From NCBI GenBank assembly GCA_018667995.1, contig JABIQT010000510.1, positions 1-7,857 on the forward strand: a DNA stretch of 7,857 nt, in the 5' to 3' direction. Below the pieces are notes generated by a model. It did no database searches and was not told the DNA's origin. It was given only the letters and a program-made list of their open reading frames with translations. The DNA comes from Candidatus Latescibacterota bacterium. GTDB lineage: Bacteria > JAAXHH01 > JABIQT01. Positions within the stretch are counted from its first letter, which is position 1. The number at the start of each line of letters is the position of its first letter. Below, piece after piece: positions 1 through 6,527 of this stretch. The position numbers and the translations under genes were made by a program.

Positions 1-926
1 AATGGGCCATGACCACGTCGTGCGGTATGGCGGCTATGAGCCAGGTTTTCTTTGGACTTCTCAAACAGGGCGACCGCATTATCGGACATCGGTGTCTGTA
101 CGCGGGTGCAAGCATGTGGCTCGATGATGATCTGCCTGATCAATGGGGCGTTGATACGGTACGTGTGGACCTGCGCGATTTGGATGCGCTGAGGGAGGCG
201 CTGAAGCAGCCGACCCGGGTGGTGTACTTCGAACCGTATGCCAATTCCTCCATGGATTTCATCGATGTGAAAGCCGTCATTGATCTGGCACACGAAGCGG
301 GGGCATTGGCGGTTGTGGACAATACGTTCCTGACGCCATATCTATTACAGCCGATCTACTACGGCGCGGACGTGGTGCTGCATTCCATGACAAAATACAT
401 GGCCGGGCACGGCGATGCTCTGGCTGGAGTTGTTGTGGGGCGGAATGACAGGATTCGCGAGCAGATTCATCGGATGCGAATCCTGATGGGCGGTGTGCTA
501 GCGCCTATGAACGCTTTTCTCGTACATCGCGGCTTGAAAACGTTGGCCTTCAGAATGGAACGACATTGCGCCAGTGCTCAGAAAGTCGCTGAGTTTCTTG
601 AACAGCATCCTCGTATTGTCGAGGTTCGATATCTGGGTCTGCCATCCCATCCTGATCATGAAACTGGCATCAAATACCTCCGTGGTTTCAGCGGCATGCT
701 TGGTTTTTGCACGAAACCAGAGGTGGATCATGAAGCTCTGGGAAAAGCGCTGAGAATGTGCAAGCCCTGGTTCAGTCTCGGCGATGTGGAAACCCTGGTG
801 CTCGGGCACGGTGTTTCAGGTAATCCGGCCCAGGGCATCCCGCCTGACTACACGCGTGTTTCTGTCGGGCTGGAAGATCCGCATGACATAATACAGGACC
901 TGGATCAGGCGTTGAACAAGTCCTAG
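1..926 (+). CDS. PLP-dependent Cys/Met metabolism enzyme, methionine gamma-lyase-like (5' truncated by window edge)
   Basis: A fold-type I PLP enzyme of the Cys/Met metabolism family, which cleaves or forms C-S bonds in cystathionine, methionine or homoserine derivatives in the cytosol. The reading frame is open to the window edge, and the ATG at 9 lies inside the protein: the text around it (SCGMAAMSQ) is the PLP-phosphate-binding stretch normally found about 80 residues in, so roughly 75-85 residues are missing. Numbering from that Met, I see the active-site Tyr of LYAG (Y31), the Asp that pairs with the PLP pyridine nitrogen in VVDNTF (D104), the Schiff-base Lys in HSMTKYMAGHGD (K129), the GLKTLAFRMERH helix, and the C-terminal substrate-carboxylate region ending RVSVGLEDP. 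The GHGD after the lysine resembles methionine gamma-lyases, but the residue at the lyase Cys116 position appears to be Gly, so substrate is uncertain. The usual ExPxNP motif reads EPYANS here. Upstream neighbours are unseen; no terminator is evident after the TAG. Confidence 0.9.
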   Translation, partial: WAMTTSCGMAAMSQVFFGLLKQGDRIIGHRCLYAGASMWLDDDLPDQWGVDTVRVDLRDLDALREALKQPTRVVYFEPYANSSMDFIDVKAVIDLAHEAGALAVVDNTFLTPYLLQPIYYGADVVLHSMTKYMAGHGDALAGVVVGRNDRIREQIHRMRILMGGVLAPMNAFLVHRGLKTLAFRMERHCASAQKVAEFLEQHPRIVEVRYLGLPSHPDHETGIKYLRGFSGMLGFCTKPEVDHEALGKALRMCKPWFSLGDVETLVLGHGVSGNPAQGIPPDYTRVSVGLEDPHDIIQDLDQALNKS

Positions 927-1645
927 ATGGGTTGTATTGTTAGCGGCGTTCGTTTTCTGGATCTGTGACGGAAGCATGAACGCGAGCGTGAGCCAGTTAA
1001 ACGGGGCTCTCATGCGCATAAAAAGTGTATGCATGTTTGCCCAATCAAGAATCCGAGATAGAGGTAGAATTCAACACACCTCGCGAGTCAGATCGTTATC
1101 AAGTCAATACTGCTATGGAGGGGGGGTATTGAACTCCGAAACCTCGCCGCCTGCCCCCAATGCAATTACCCAGCAGAACCCTGACAGATCCGCGCAAGTT
1201 CAGATCAGACAAGCGCTTAGAACGGCCTTGCTTTGGACAAACGGGAGGTTCCTCTTTTTGCCACCTATCCAAGTTTCTTCATTATAACTCTCAAGGAGTG
1301 CATAAGGCCGTATACGTCGGCTGATAACCACGTGCTGAAGGGCAAATATTGAAGTAATAGGACCTGTTTGAGGTAAAAAATGAATACCATGAGTCCAACT
1401 ATGATCGATAGGACGGCATCGTTTTGCCGCTATTGTCTCCTTCTGGATCCATTCGGGCGGAAAAAAAGGTAAGTAGCAGACAGCACGCTGACGATAGTAG
1501 TAGCTGGAGAGCGTAGTCGGCCGTACGTACAACCATGCGTTGGAGCGTCACAGCCTTAACAGGGTCGGAATCGTCTTTCTAACGCTTTGATCCAATGGGT
1601 TTTTATTTCTTCTCCTATCTGGCTATGACGTGCAACTTAAGGGGC
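927..1645. other. Long intergenic stretch without a recognisable gene
   Basis: Between the PLP enzyme and the hydrolase leader I find no coding region I can support. Two open frames of about 110 codons exist, one on + from TTG 937 to 1287 and one on - from TTG 1532 to 1200. Both begin at TTG, lack a convincing ribosome binding site and encode compositions unlike any family I know. A G-run with an imperfect inverted repeat (1124-1131 against 1163-1171) sits here, but no tRNA folds from it. The stretch may be a decayed gene, a long untranslated region or a former insertion site; I cannot tell which. Confidence 0.6.
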
Positions 1646-1668
1646 GTTTGCCGTGAAACAGGGCAAAC
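1646..1668 (+). promoter_or_regulatory. Perfect 7-bp inverted repeat upstream of the hydrolase
   Basis: GTTTGCC (1646-1652) and GGCAAAC (1662-1668) are exact reverse complements around a 9-base loop. The repeat ends 17 bases before the AGGAG at 1686-1690. No T-run follows, so it is a poor intrinsic terminator. It could be an operator half-site pair or a 5'-leader hairpin that affects expression of the hydrolase. Function is inferred from position only. Confidence 0.35.
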
Positions 1669-1699
1669 TCGATTAAATACGTAACAGGAGAGACAATCA

Positions 1700-1774
1700 A
1701 TGCGAGCACTCGGATTTGCCCTCCTATTTCTCCTATCAGTGGGCGGCGGTACGGGACGGAGTTACTGCTTGTGA
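1700..1774 (+). CDS. 24-codon signal-peptide-like leader frame overlapping the hydrolase start
   Basis: ATG 1700 has a strong ribosome binding site (AGGAG 1686-1690, 9-base spacer). It encodes Met-Arg, a hydrophobic run (ALGFALLFLLSV) and a Gly-rich stretch before TGA 1772-1774. This is the layout of a Sec signal peptide: short positive N-region, hydrophobic core, small residues. It ends in a GTGA overlap with the GTG start of the serine hydrolase, which is in a different frame. Either one base has been lost (or two gained) between a signal peptide and its mature enzyme, or this is a real short upstream ORF translationally coupled to the hydrolase. Because many family VIII esterases and class C beta-lactamases are exported, the broken-signal-peptide reading is attractive, but the sequence alone does not decide. 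Confidence 0.4.
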   Translation: MRALGFALLFLLSVGGGTGRSYCL

Positions 1775-2919
1775 ATGATCATACGCGTGCGGCGCTTGAT
1801 GACGTCCTTCGATCCTCGGTAGACGCAGGCGAAGTCCCAGGTGCGGTTGCCATGGTGGTTGATCGCGACAGCATCCTCTACAGTAATGCTGTTGGTGTCA
1901 TGGATTCGGCGGGTACAGAGGCCATGCGGCTAGACGCTATCTTCCGGATCTTCTCCATGACGAAACCCATCACGTCTCTCGGGATCATGATCCTGCAAGA
2001 AGAGGGCTTGCTGTCCCTCGATGATCCGGCTTCTGATTATCTTCCCGAACTGGCAGACCGTGAGGTCCTGGTAAGTGTCGACACCGACAATTCATCGGCA
2101 ATAACACGACCTGCCTCGCGCCCCATCACCATCAGGGATCTTCTTCGTCATACCTCTGGGTTTGGGTACGCATTTTCGAGCCCCGAAGTCCTTGAAATCT
2201 CCAGTAATTCATCTATCCCTGCGCGCGAGTACCCCATTCTGCACGATCCGGGCGTCAGATGGACGTACGGCATGAGTACAGCCTTCCTTGGCTGGATCAT
2301 TGAAGAGATCTCAGAACAGTCACTCCCTGAGTTTCTATCTTCACGTATTCTCGATCCCCTTGAGATGACGGATACATCCTTTGACCTCGCCGATGAGAAT
2401 TATGTCAGGCTGGTCGCGACATACCAGCGTACTGATACAGGAATGGAGGGGCAACCGCGACCGGATCAATATCACGCCATAGTCCGTGGCGATTATGGAC
2501 TGTTATCAACCGCCAATGACTACACCCGCTTTGTTCAATTGATCCTGGGTGGAGGAGAGCGCGGAGGGACCAGAGTGCTTAGTGAAACATCAATCTCTGA
2601 AATGGCTCGGGACCAGCTTGAGGACATCACTGTGGTTGAGCAGCCGTCTACGCTCCCTTACAAGTCCAGGGCCTTTCCTCTCGGGGCGAGCAAGGATGGC
2701 TTTGGACTCGGCTTTCAGGTGAGTGTGGGGCAGAGCGCCGGCGGCCGTCCTCCCGGCACATTGAGTTGGGCCGGTATCCGGAACACACACTTCTGGATCG
2801 ATCCAACGAATGGGATCGGCGTGGTGCTGTTGCTCCAGCTGCTGCCGTTCTACGATAAGAAGGCCATTGATATCATGACAACGTTCGAGAGGACACTATA
2901 CGACGGCCTTGTATCATAG
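1771..2919 (+). CDS. Serine hydrolase, class C beta-lactamase / family VIII esterase fold
   Basis: A 382-residue serine hydrolase of the beta-lactamase (class C) superfamily, probably an esterase or peptidase rather than an antibiotic-resistance enzyme. The nucleophile motif SxxK is SMTK (S62, K65), inside the usual FRIFSMTKP setting. The second motif Tyr is Y166 in WTYGMS, with Gly-Met after it instead of the Ser-Asn of true AmpC. The third motif is W-A-G (333-335) in LSWAGIRNTHFWIDP, the form typical of family VIII esterases (EstB type) in place of the KTG of AmpC. Length and domain are complete from the GTG at 1771, which has a GGAG at 1758-1761 nine bases upstream. The frame stays open upstream of the GTG, and a signal-peptide-like ORF in another frame overlaps it, so the natural start and cell location are in doubt. 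It converges on apbE with 19 bases between stop codons. The natural substrate cannot be read from sequence. Confidence 0.9.
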   Translation: MNDHTRAALDDVLRSSVDAGEVPGAVAMVVDRDSILYSNAVGVMDSAGTEAMRLDAIFRIFSMTKPITSLGIMILQEEGLLSLDDPASDYLPELADREVLVSVDTDNSSAITRPASRPITIRDLLRHTSGFGYAFSSPEVLEISSNSSIPAREYPILHDPGVRWTYGMSTAFLGWIIEEISEQSLPEFLSSRILDPLEMTDTSFDLADENYVRLVATYQRTDTGMEGQPRPDQYHAIVRGDYGLLSTANDYTRFVQLILGGGERGGTRVLSETSISEMARDQLEDITVVEQPSTLPYKSRAFPLGASKDGFGLGFQVSVGQSAGGRPPGTLSWAGIRNTHFWIDPTNGIGVVLLLQLLPFYDKKAIDIMTTFERTLYDGLVS

Positions 2920-2929
2920 CAACAAGGTC
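2905..2929. terminator. Possible bidirectional terminator hairpin between convergent genes
   Basis: GGCCTTGT (2905-2912) can pair with ACAAGGTC (2922-2929), eight pairs including one G-U, around a 9-base loop that contains the hydrolase stop codon. It lies exactly where the hydrolase and apbE converge. No T-run follows on either strand, so this is weak as an intrinsic terminator. Confidence 0.3.
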
Positions 2930-2938
2930 TATCTGGCT

Positions 2939-3994
2939 TCATTTCTCAATTCTGGTCAGATTCCTATATCCGGTCGTTGCCTTCTCAAAGAATCCATCCT
3001 CTCCCTTAATGATAAATAGAGCGGAGAGGCCTTCTCGTTCAGCCAGTCGATACCCCTCTTGCGGACCAAGCACCATGAAAGCTGTGGCCAGGGCATCTGC
3101 CCGCATACAGGAGGAATCCAATACCGTAACCGATGCCAGGACGTGTCGGATGGGTTTCCCTGTCTTTGAGTCGACCTCATGCGAATACCTCTGATCATCT
3201 TTGTCAAAATAGTTACGGTAATCTCCCGACGTGGCGATCGCCTGATTGCTCAGGTTGATGATCTGTTGAATCTCCTGTTTATCTATCACAGGACGTTCAA
3301 TAGCAATTTTCCAGGGCACACCTCCCGTTTTTTGTCCTCTGCCCTTCATTTCTCCGCCTATATCCACAAGGTGGTCTGTGATTCCTATGGATTCCAGGTA
3401 GTCTGACAGAAGATCAACGGCAAAACCCTTGGCAATTCCAGACAGATCAAGATAGAGGTCAACGATATTTTTTCTTAGGGACGGTGGGGCCAGACGGAAT
3501 TGCAGATGATGTGATCCCACTTTCCCCAAAGTGGTGTTGATTTCTTCTTGGCTTGGGATCTCCCCCTTTCCGCCGGAAGGGCCAAATCCCCAAAGGTTTA
3601 CGAGAGGTCCTACCGTTACGTCAAATGCGCCTTCGGTCAGACTGTGAATGTTGAGCGCTTCCTCTACTACCAGAGCCGTTTCGGATGAAACTGGAAACCA
3701 GTCGGTCTTCTCGTACTGGTTAAAGCGAGAGAGTTCAGAGTCTGGAATATAGGTGGACATCTGAGCGTTGGTCTTTTCCAGAAGGTCTTCAATGGAGGCT
3801 CTTAATTCATTCTTGTGAATTGATTGGGGAAGCGAGGCGACGGTGACCTTGAAATAGGTCCCCATCGTGGAGCCCGATACCGTGAGGGGACCGTCAACAG
3901 TTTGGGGAGAGGAGGAGTTGCTGCAGTCAAAAAGAGTAAAACAGCAGAATGTAAATAATCCGACTGGTAACAACGATTTTAGAATGGGTGCCAT
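2939..3994 (-). CDS. apbE: FAD:protein FMN transferase (ApbE)
   Basis: ApbE moves FMN from FAD onto a Thr of a target protein as a covalent phosphoester, using Mg2+, on the outer face of the cytoplasmic membrane. Family landmarks in order: GSTMGTYFKV (41-50), MSTYIPDSELSRFN (79-92), FDVTVGPLVNLWGFG (124-138), DLSGIAKGFAVD (183-194), DIGGE (211-215), ATSGDYRNYF (254-263), SHEVDSKTG (271-279) and the metal-site SCMRADALATA (295-305). Its 351 residues are a normal length. The N-terminus has Lys, a hydrophobic stretch (8-22) and a Cys at 24 (LFDC), suggesting a lipoprotein, though Asp before the Cys departs from a standard lipobox. It is last in the rnf operon, 121 bases after the FNR gene, with only a weak ribosome binding site (AGGGA, 11 bases before ATG). 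The DxxSGAT sites in RnfD and RnfG of the same operon are its expected targets. Confidence 0.95.
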   Translation of the reverse strand: MAPILKSLLPVGLFTFCCFTLFDCSNSSSPQTVDGPLTVSGSTMGTYFKVTVASLPQSIHKNELRASIEDLLEKTNAQMSTYIPDSELSRFNQYEKTDWFPVSSETALVVEEALNIHSLTEGAFDVTVGPLVNLWGFGPSGGKGEIPSQEEINTTLGKVGSHHLQFRLAPPSLRKNIVDLYLDLSGIAKGFAVDLLSDYLESIGITDHLVDIGGEMKGRGQKTGGVPWKIAIERPVIDKQEIQQIINLSNQAIATSGDYRNYFDKDDQRYSHEVDSKTGKPIRHVLASVTVLDSSCMRADALATAFMVLGPQEGYRLAEREGLSALFIIKGEDGFFEKATTGYRNLTRIEK

Positions 3995-4115
3995 GACGCA
4001 AATTGTCCCTGCCGCATACGCGATTACACTCTTACTGGAATTCGTTTCATGGCCGTTCTACCGCCGGCTTCTCACAGGCTGAATTCCCGGTGAAGAAACA
4101 GCTGAGTCCCAGCCA
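3995..4115 (-). other. Gap between the FNR gene and apbE
   Basis: This 121-base gap is by far the longest inside an otherwise overlapping operon. I see no clear -35/-10 pair and no stable hairpin followed by T's. An ATG near its middle on the - strand opens only eight codons. apbE could be read through from the operon or have its own promoter; the sequence does not settle this. Confidence 0.4.
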
Positions 4116-5057
4116 TTACTCATGACTGAGATTCTCCTCTTCCTTGAGCATAGTGATGACCTCGTCAGCGACGTCATCGGGAATAGTCCATTGGGGGTCA
4201 TCGTAGAACAAGGTTGCCCAGCGTCCCTTGTCGACCATCTCTTGTTTGAGTTTCTTCCAGGCATCCCAGGAACCGGCAAATTCAGTAAGTGCTTTTTCCA
4301 TGGATACCTCCAATCGAGAAAGACCGGATGCATAGACAAAGGTTTTGGGATCTTGAACAAGATTCCAGACCTCCTCCGCGTTATCCTTTAAGGTCTGCTC
4401 CACTTCCTCAGGCTCGTCGAAGTGGGGCTTGGGGCTTAGAGACTCAAACGCCTTAAAAGTCTCCTGATCGTAATACTGGCTGAGATCTCCGTTCTTTTCA
4501 TTCATGTAAAGCAGGTCCAGCCCGGTGCGCCCACCATAAAATAACCGTACCTGGCCCCTCCAAACCTTGCGCTCCTCATAGATGTGCTTCATGAATGCCC
4601 GGAAGGGCGCAATGCCCGTACCGACTCCGATCATCAACAGATTGCAGGTGTTGTCGCGGGGGGGCAGAAAGTGGCGACCGTAGGGGCCTGCGAGCTGAAT
4701 GAAATCTCCGGGCTGCTTATCGCACAAAAAGTTGGAAGCGACCCCCGGGAATCGCTCGCCGCTGAATTCATCGATGTAGAAGCAACGGCGGACACAGATT
4801 GAAATCTCGGTCATGTCCTGGTTCTCGCCCTGCCGCGCACTGGCAATTGAATAGAGCCGAAAATGATTCTCGTTGCCGTATGCGTGGGGACCCGGAACCA
4901 GAACTCCAATGCTTTGGCCTTCAATGTAGTGGAAAGTAGCATCCGCAACGTTCAAAACGATGTGGCGGACTTCATCGGTGTTTTCATCAGTGATCCGTTC
5001 CGACCTCGTGATGGTTGCCTGGTAGGGATGTTTGATATCGAACTCAGATGTTTTCAT
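4116..5057 (-). CDS. Plant-type ferredoxin-NAD(P)H oxidoreductase (FNR)
   Basis: A 313-residue soluble FAD enzyme of the plant-type FNR fold, passing electrons between NAD(P)H and ferredoxin. The FAD site is HFRLYSIAS (65-73). GVASNFLCDKQPGD (105-118) matches the SNFLC flavin-phosphate loop of chloroplast/cyanobacterial FNR and of the BoxA reductase. The nucleotide site is GVGTGIAPFRAF (144-155), followed by LFYGGRTGLDLLY and VYASGL (241-246). I chose ATG 5057 because AGGAG (5065-5069) stands 7 bases upstream; the frame is open farther, but that part (to 5249) is a shadow of the preceding gene. There is no transmembrane segment and no ferredoxin-type Cys cluster, so this is not NqrF although it holds the nqrF position. 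The usual C-terminal aromatic residue near the flavin may be Y285, leaving an acidic tail of 28 residues. The 2'-phosphate ligands of NADP enzymes are not obvious, so NADH use cannot be excluded. It overlaps the preceding small gene by 14 bases. Confidence 0.88.
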   Translation of the reverse strand: MKTSEFDIKHPYQATITRSERITDENTDEVRHIVLNVADATFHYIEGQSIGVLVPGPHAYGNENHFRLYSIASARQGENQDMTEISICVRRCFYIDEFSGERFPGVASNFLCDKQPGDFIQLAGPYGRHFLPPRDNTCNLLMIGVGTGIAPFRAFMKHIYEERKVWRGQVRLFYGGRTGLDLLYMNEKNGDLSQYYDQETFKAFESLSPKPHFDEPEEVEQTLKDNAEEVWNLVQDPKTFVYASGLSRLEVSMEKALTEFAGSWDAWKKLKQEMVDKGRWATLFYDDPQWTIPDDVADEVITMLKEEENLSHE

Positions 5058-5295
5058 TTTTCTTCTCCTGGTTGATTTCTTTGCTCTTTCCATCATCGGA
5101 AGCAAATAACGCGCGCTTGCTACACGATTGCCGATCCCGACACAGGCAAAACAAACCGCAACCTCCCACTTCTTCACGAGACGGGCCAAATTCGGAATGC
5201 CGGTTGGCTGTGGCACGAGCCAGGTGCTGTATTCCCACCCATCCGGCAAATGCTCCGAGGATGATTAATACTGAAACGGCGTACGTGACCATCAT
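5044..5295 (-). CDS. Small cysteine-rich single-pass membrane protein, possibly NqrM-like
   Basis: An 83-residue protein with one N-terminal transmembrane helix (about residues 4-22), a short basic linker, then a cysteine cluster C46-x3-C50-x-C52-x5-C58 within GGCGLFCLCRDRQSC, and a charged Lys/Glu tail. It starts one base after the rnfA stop, using the GGGAGG that ends rnfA (about 5301-5306) as ribosome binding site; ATG 5292 is an equally possible start. Its 3' end overlaps the FNR start by 14 bases, so it is surely part of the operon. NqrM (DUF539) of the Na+-NQR system has the same plan: one helix, then G-x-CG, a C-x-C pair and a last Cys. NqrM helps assemble the Fe centre held by NqrD and NqrE, which correspond to RnfE and RnfA just upstream. 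Cysteine spacing here is shorter than in the NqrM I know, so homology is suspected, not shown. A role as a small electron carrier or anchor for the FNR is an alternative. Confidence 0.75.
   Translation of the reverse strand: MMVTYAVSVLIILGAFAGWVGIQHLARATANRHSEFGPSREEVGGCGLFCLCRDRQSCSKRALFASDDGKSKEINQEKKNENI
5065..5069 (-). promoter_or_regulatory. Ribosome binding site that fixes the FNR start
   Basis: AGGAG on the - strand, seven bases before ATG 5057. It lies inside the 3' end of the preceding small gene and is the reason to start the FNR here rather than at the farther in-frame ATG 5249. Confidence 0.8.
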
Positions 5296-5296
5296 C

Positions 5297-5878
5297 CTAT
5301 CCTCCCAATCCTGCAAATCCCATAAAAGTCAGAGACAATAGACCGGCAATCACTAAACTGAGAGCCGCCCCCATGCTCACATCTGGAACGTCCGCCAGCT
5401 CGAGCTTCTCTCTGAGTCCTGCCATCAGCATCAAAGCCAGGGTAAAACCGGCGCCGGCGCCCAGACTGAACGCCAGACACTGGAAAAAATCATAGTCGCG
5501 TTGGGTTTGAAACAGTGCCACGCCCAGGATAGCGCAGTTAGTAGTGATCAAAGGCAGGAAGATACCCAGGGTTCGAAAGAGGGCAGGACTCCATTTTTTT
5601 ATGGCCATCTCGACTAACTGTACGGCCGAAGCGATCACAGCGATGTAACAGATCAGGCGTAGAAATTCCAGGTGGTAGCGGATCAAAAGGAAATTGATGG
5701 CGTAAGCGCAAGTCGAACTCACCAGCATGACAAAGATGACTGCCAGACCCATATTCCAGGCTGTCTTGATCTTTCCGGAAACGCCCAGAAAAGGACACAA
5801 TCCAAGAAACATCGCCAAAACAAAGTTGTTGATGATGAAGGCATTTAAGAAAATGAAACTCAGAGAATCAGGCTGCAT
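5297..5878 (-). CDS. rnfA: Rnf complex membrane subunit RnfA
   Basis: An integral membrane subunit of the Rnf ferredoxin:NAD+ oxidoreductase, homologous to NqrE. The 193-residue length and its six predicted hydrophobic segments are normal. The two conserved half-helix cysteines are present: FLGLCPFLG (C28) and TTNCAILG (C115). With the matching pair in RnfE they hold the buried iron centre that carries electrons across the membrane. LELADVPD near 153-160 is also typical of RnfA and separates it from RnfE/NqrD. The start is ATG 5878, which overlaps the end of rnfE by 11 bases and has GGAGG and AAAGGA upstream. The next gene begins one base after the TAG. In many operons ending C-D-G-E-A, rnfB follows rnfA; here a small Cys protein and an FNR follow instead. 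Confidence 0.95.
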   Translation of the reverse strand: MQPDSLSFIFLNAFIINNFVLAMFLGLCPFLGVSGKIKTAWNMGLAVIFVMLVSSTCAYAINFLLIRYHLEFLRLICYIAVIASAVQLVEMAIKKWSPALFRTLGIFLPLITTNCAILGVALFQTQRDYDFFQCLAFSLGAGAGFTLALMLMAGLREKLELADVPDVSMGAALSLVIAGLLSLTFMGFAGLGG

Positions 5879-6527
5879 TCGTCCTTTCCTCCATTGAGCT
5901 TTCAGTCACTTTCAGTCGTTTTCGAACCACAGCAAACAGGAATAACCAGAAAGCCAAAACAAAGAAGCCTCCTGGAGGTAATACAAATACGGCCCACGGC
6001 TGAAAATCGGGTCCGAACAGGGATAATCCAAAAAGACTGCCGCTGCCCAGCACCTCTCGCACAGCACCTAGGCACAGCAGAGCAAAGGTAAAGCCCAGAC
6101 CCATTCCCAGGGCATTGACGAAGGCGCTCACCACTGGATTCTTCGACGCATAAGCCTCCGCCCGGCCAAGGATGATGCAGTTGACCACGATGAGCTGAAT
6201 GAATGCGCCCAATGCCTTATAGAGATCCAGACTGACGGCCTGGATGGCATAGTCGACGATGGTCACAAACGTGGCGATGATAATGATATAGGAGGCAATC
6301 CGGACCTGCCTCGGGATTAGGTTGCGCAATACCGAGACCAGAACACCCGAGCATAGGAGGACAAATGTAGTCGCCAAACCCATGCTAAGGGCATTCATGG
6401 CCGTATTGGTTACCGCCAATACCGGACAAAGACCGAGTAGCATGACAAACACGGGGTTCTCCCTCCATAAGCCTTGTATGAAGGTGTCCCAGCTAAGCGC
6501 CTCGGGGGTTCGCGGGTCTCTGGTCAT
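5868..6527 (-). CDS. rnfE: Rnf complex membrane subunit RnfE
   Basis: An integral membrane subunit of Rnf, homologous to NqrD and the inverted-topology partner of RnfA. Its 219 residues show six hydrophobic segments. Family landmarks: [17 protein letters not shown] with C34, [18 protein letters not shown] (72-89), [19 protein letters not shown] with C117, and [11 protein letters not shown] (140-150). C34 and C117 are the expected iron-centre ligands. I prefer ATG 6527, whose first base is shared with the last base of the rnfG stop (TGATG); the TTG one codon upstream would add one residue. AGGA lies upstream within rnfG. The tight overlap suggests coupled translation of rnfG, rnfE and rnfA. 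Confidence 0.95.
   Translation of the reverse strand: MTRDPRTPEALSWDTFIQGLWRENPVFVMLLGLCPVLAVTNTAMNALSMGLATTFVLLCSGVLVSVLRNLIPRQVRIASYIIIIATFVTIVDYAIQAVSLDLYKALGAFIQLIVVNCIILGRAEAYASKNPVVSAFVNALGMGLGFTFALLCLGAVREVLGSGSLFGLSLFGPDFQPWAVFVLPPGGFFVLAFWLFLFAVVRKRLKVTESSMEERTNAA

Noticed and set aside
946-983. GCGTTC/GAACGC inverted repeat after the PLP enzyme as a terminator
   Set aside because: Only six pairs with a 26-base loop and no following T-run.
1117-1171. tRNA-like piece on the - strand (TTCAATA flanked by C-rich and G-rich runs, with CCA-like bases nearby)
   Set aside because: The T-stem has two mismatches, the acceptor length is wrong, and no D-arm or anticodon arm can be placed.
937-1287. 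116-codon open frame on +
   Set aside because: Starts at TTG, no ribosome binding site, odd composition and no family resemblance.
1200-1532. 110-codon open frame on -
   Set aside because: TTG start, no ribosome binding site and no recognisable motif; could be a gene remnant but cannot be supported.
1771-2919. Annotating the serine hydrolase as an AmpC beta-lactamase
   Set aside because: The second motif is YGM rather than YSN and the third is WAG rather than KTG, which points to an esterase-type member.
4116-5057. Calling the FNR nqrF because of the B-C-D-E-F-apbE gene order
   Set aside because: No N-terminal helix and no [2Fe-2S] Cys motif; the upstream subunits are of Rnf type (SPVT in RnfD, SGATIT and TETPGLG in RnfG).
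5058-5249. In-frame N-terminal extension of the FNR to ATG 5249
   Set aside because: It overlaps the small Cys protein almost fully, has no family similarity, and the strong AGGAG sits before ATG 5057.
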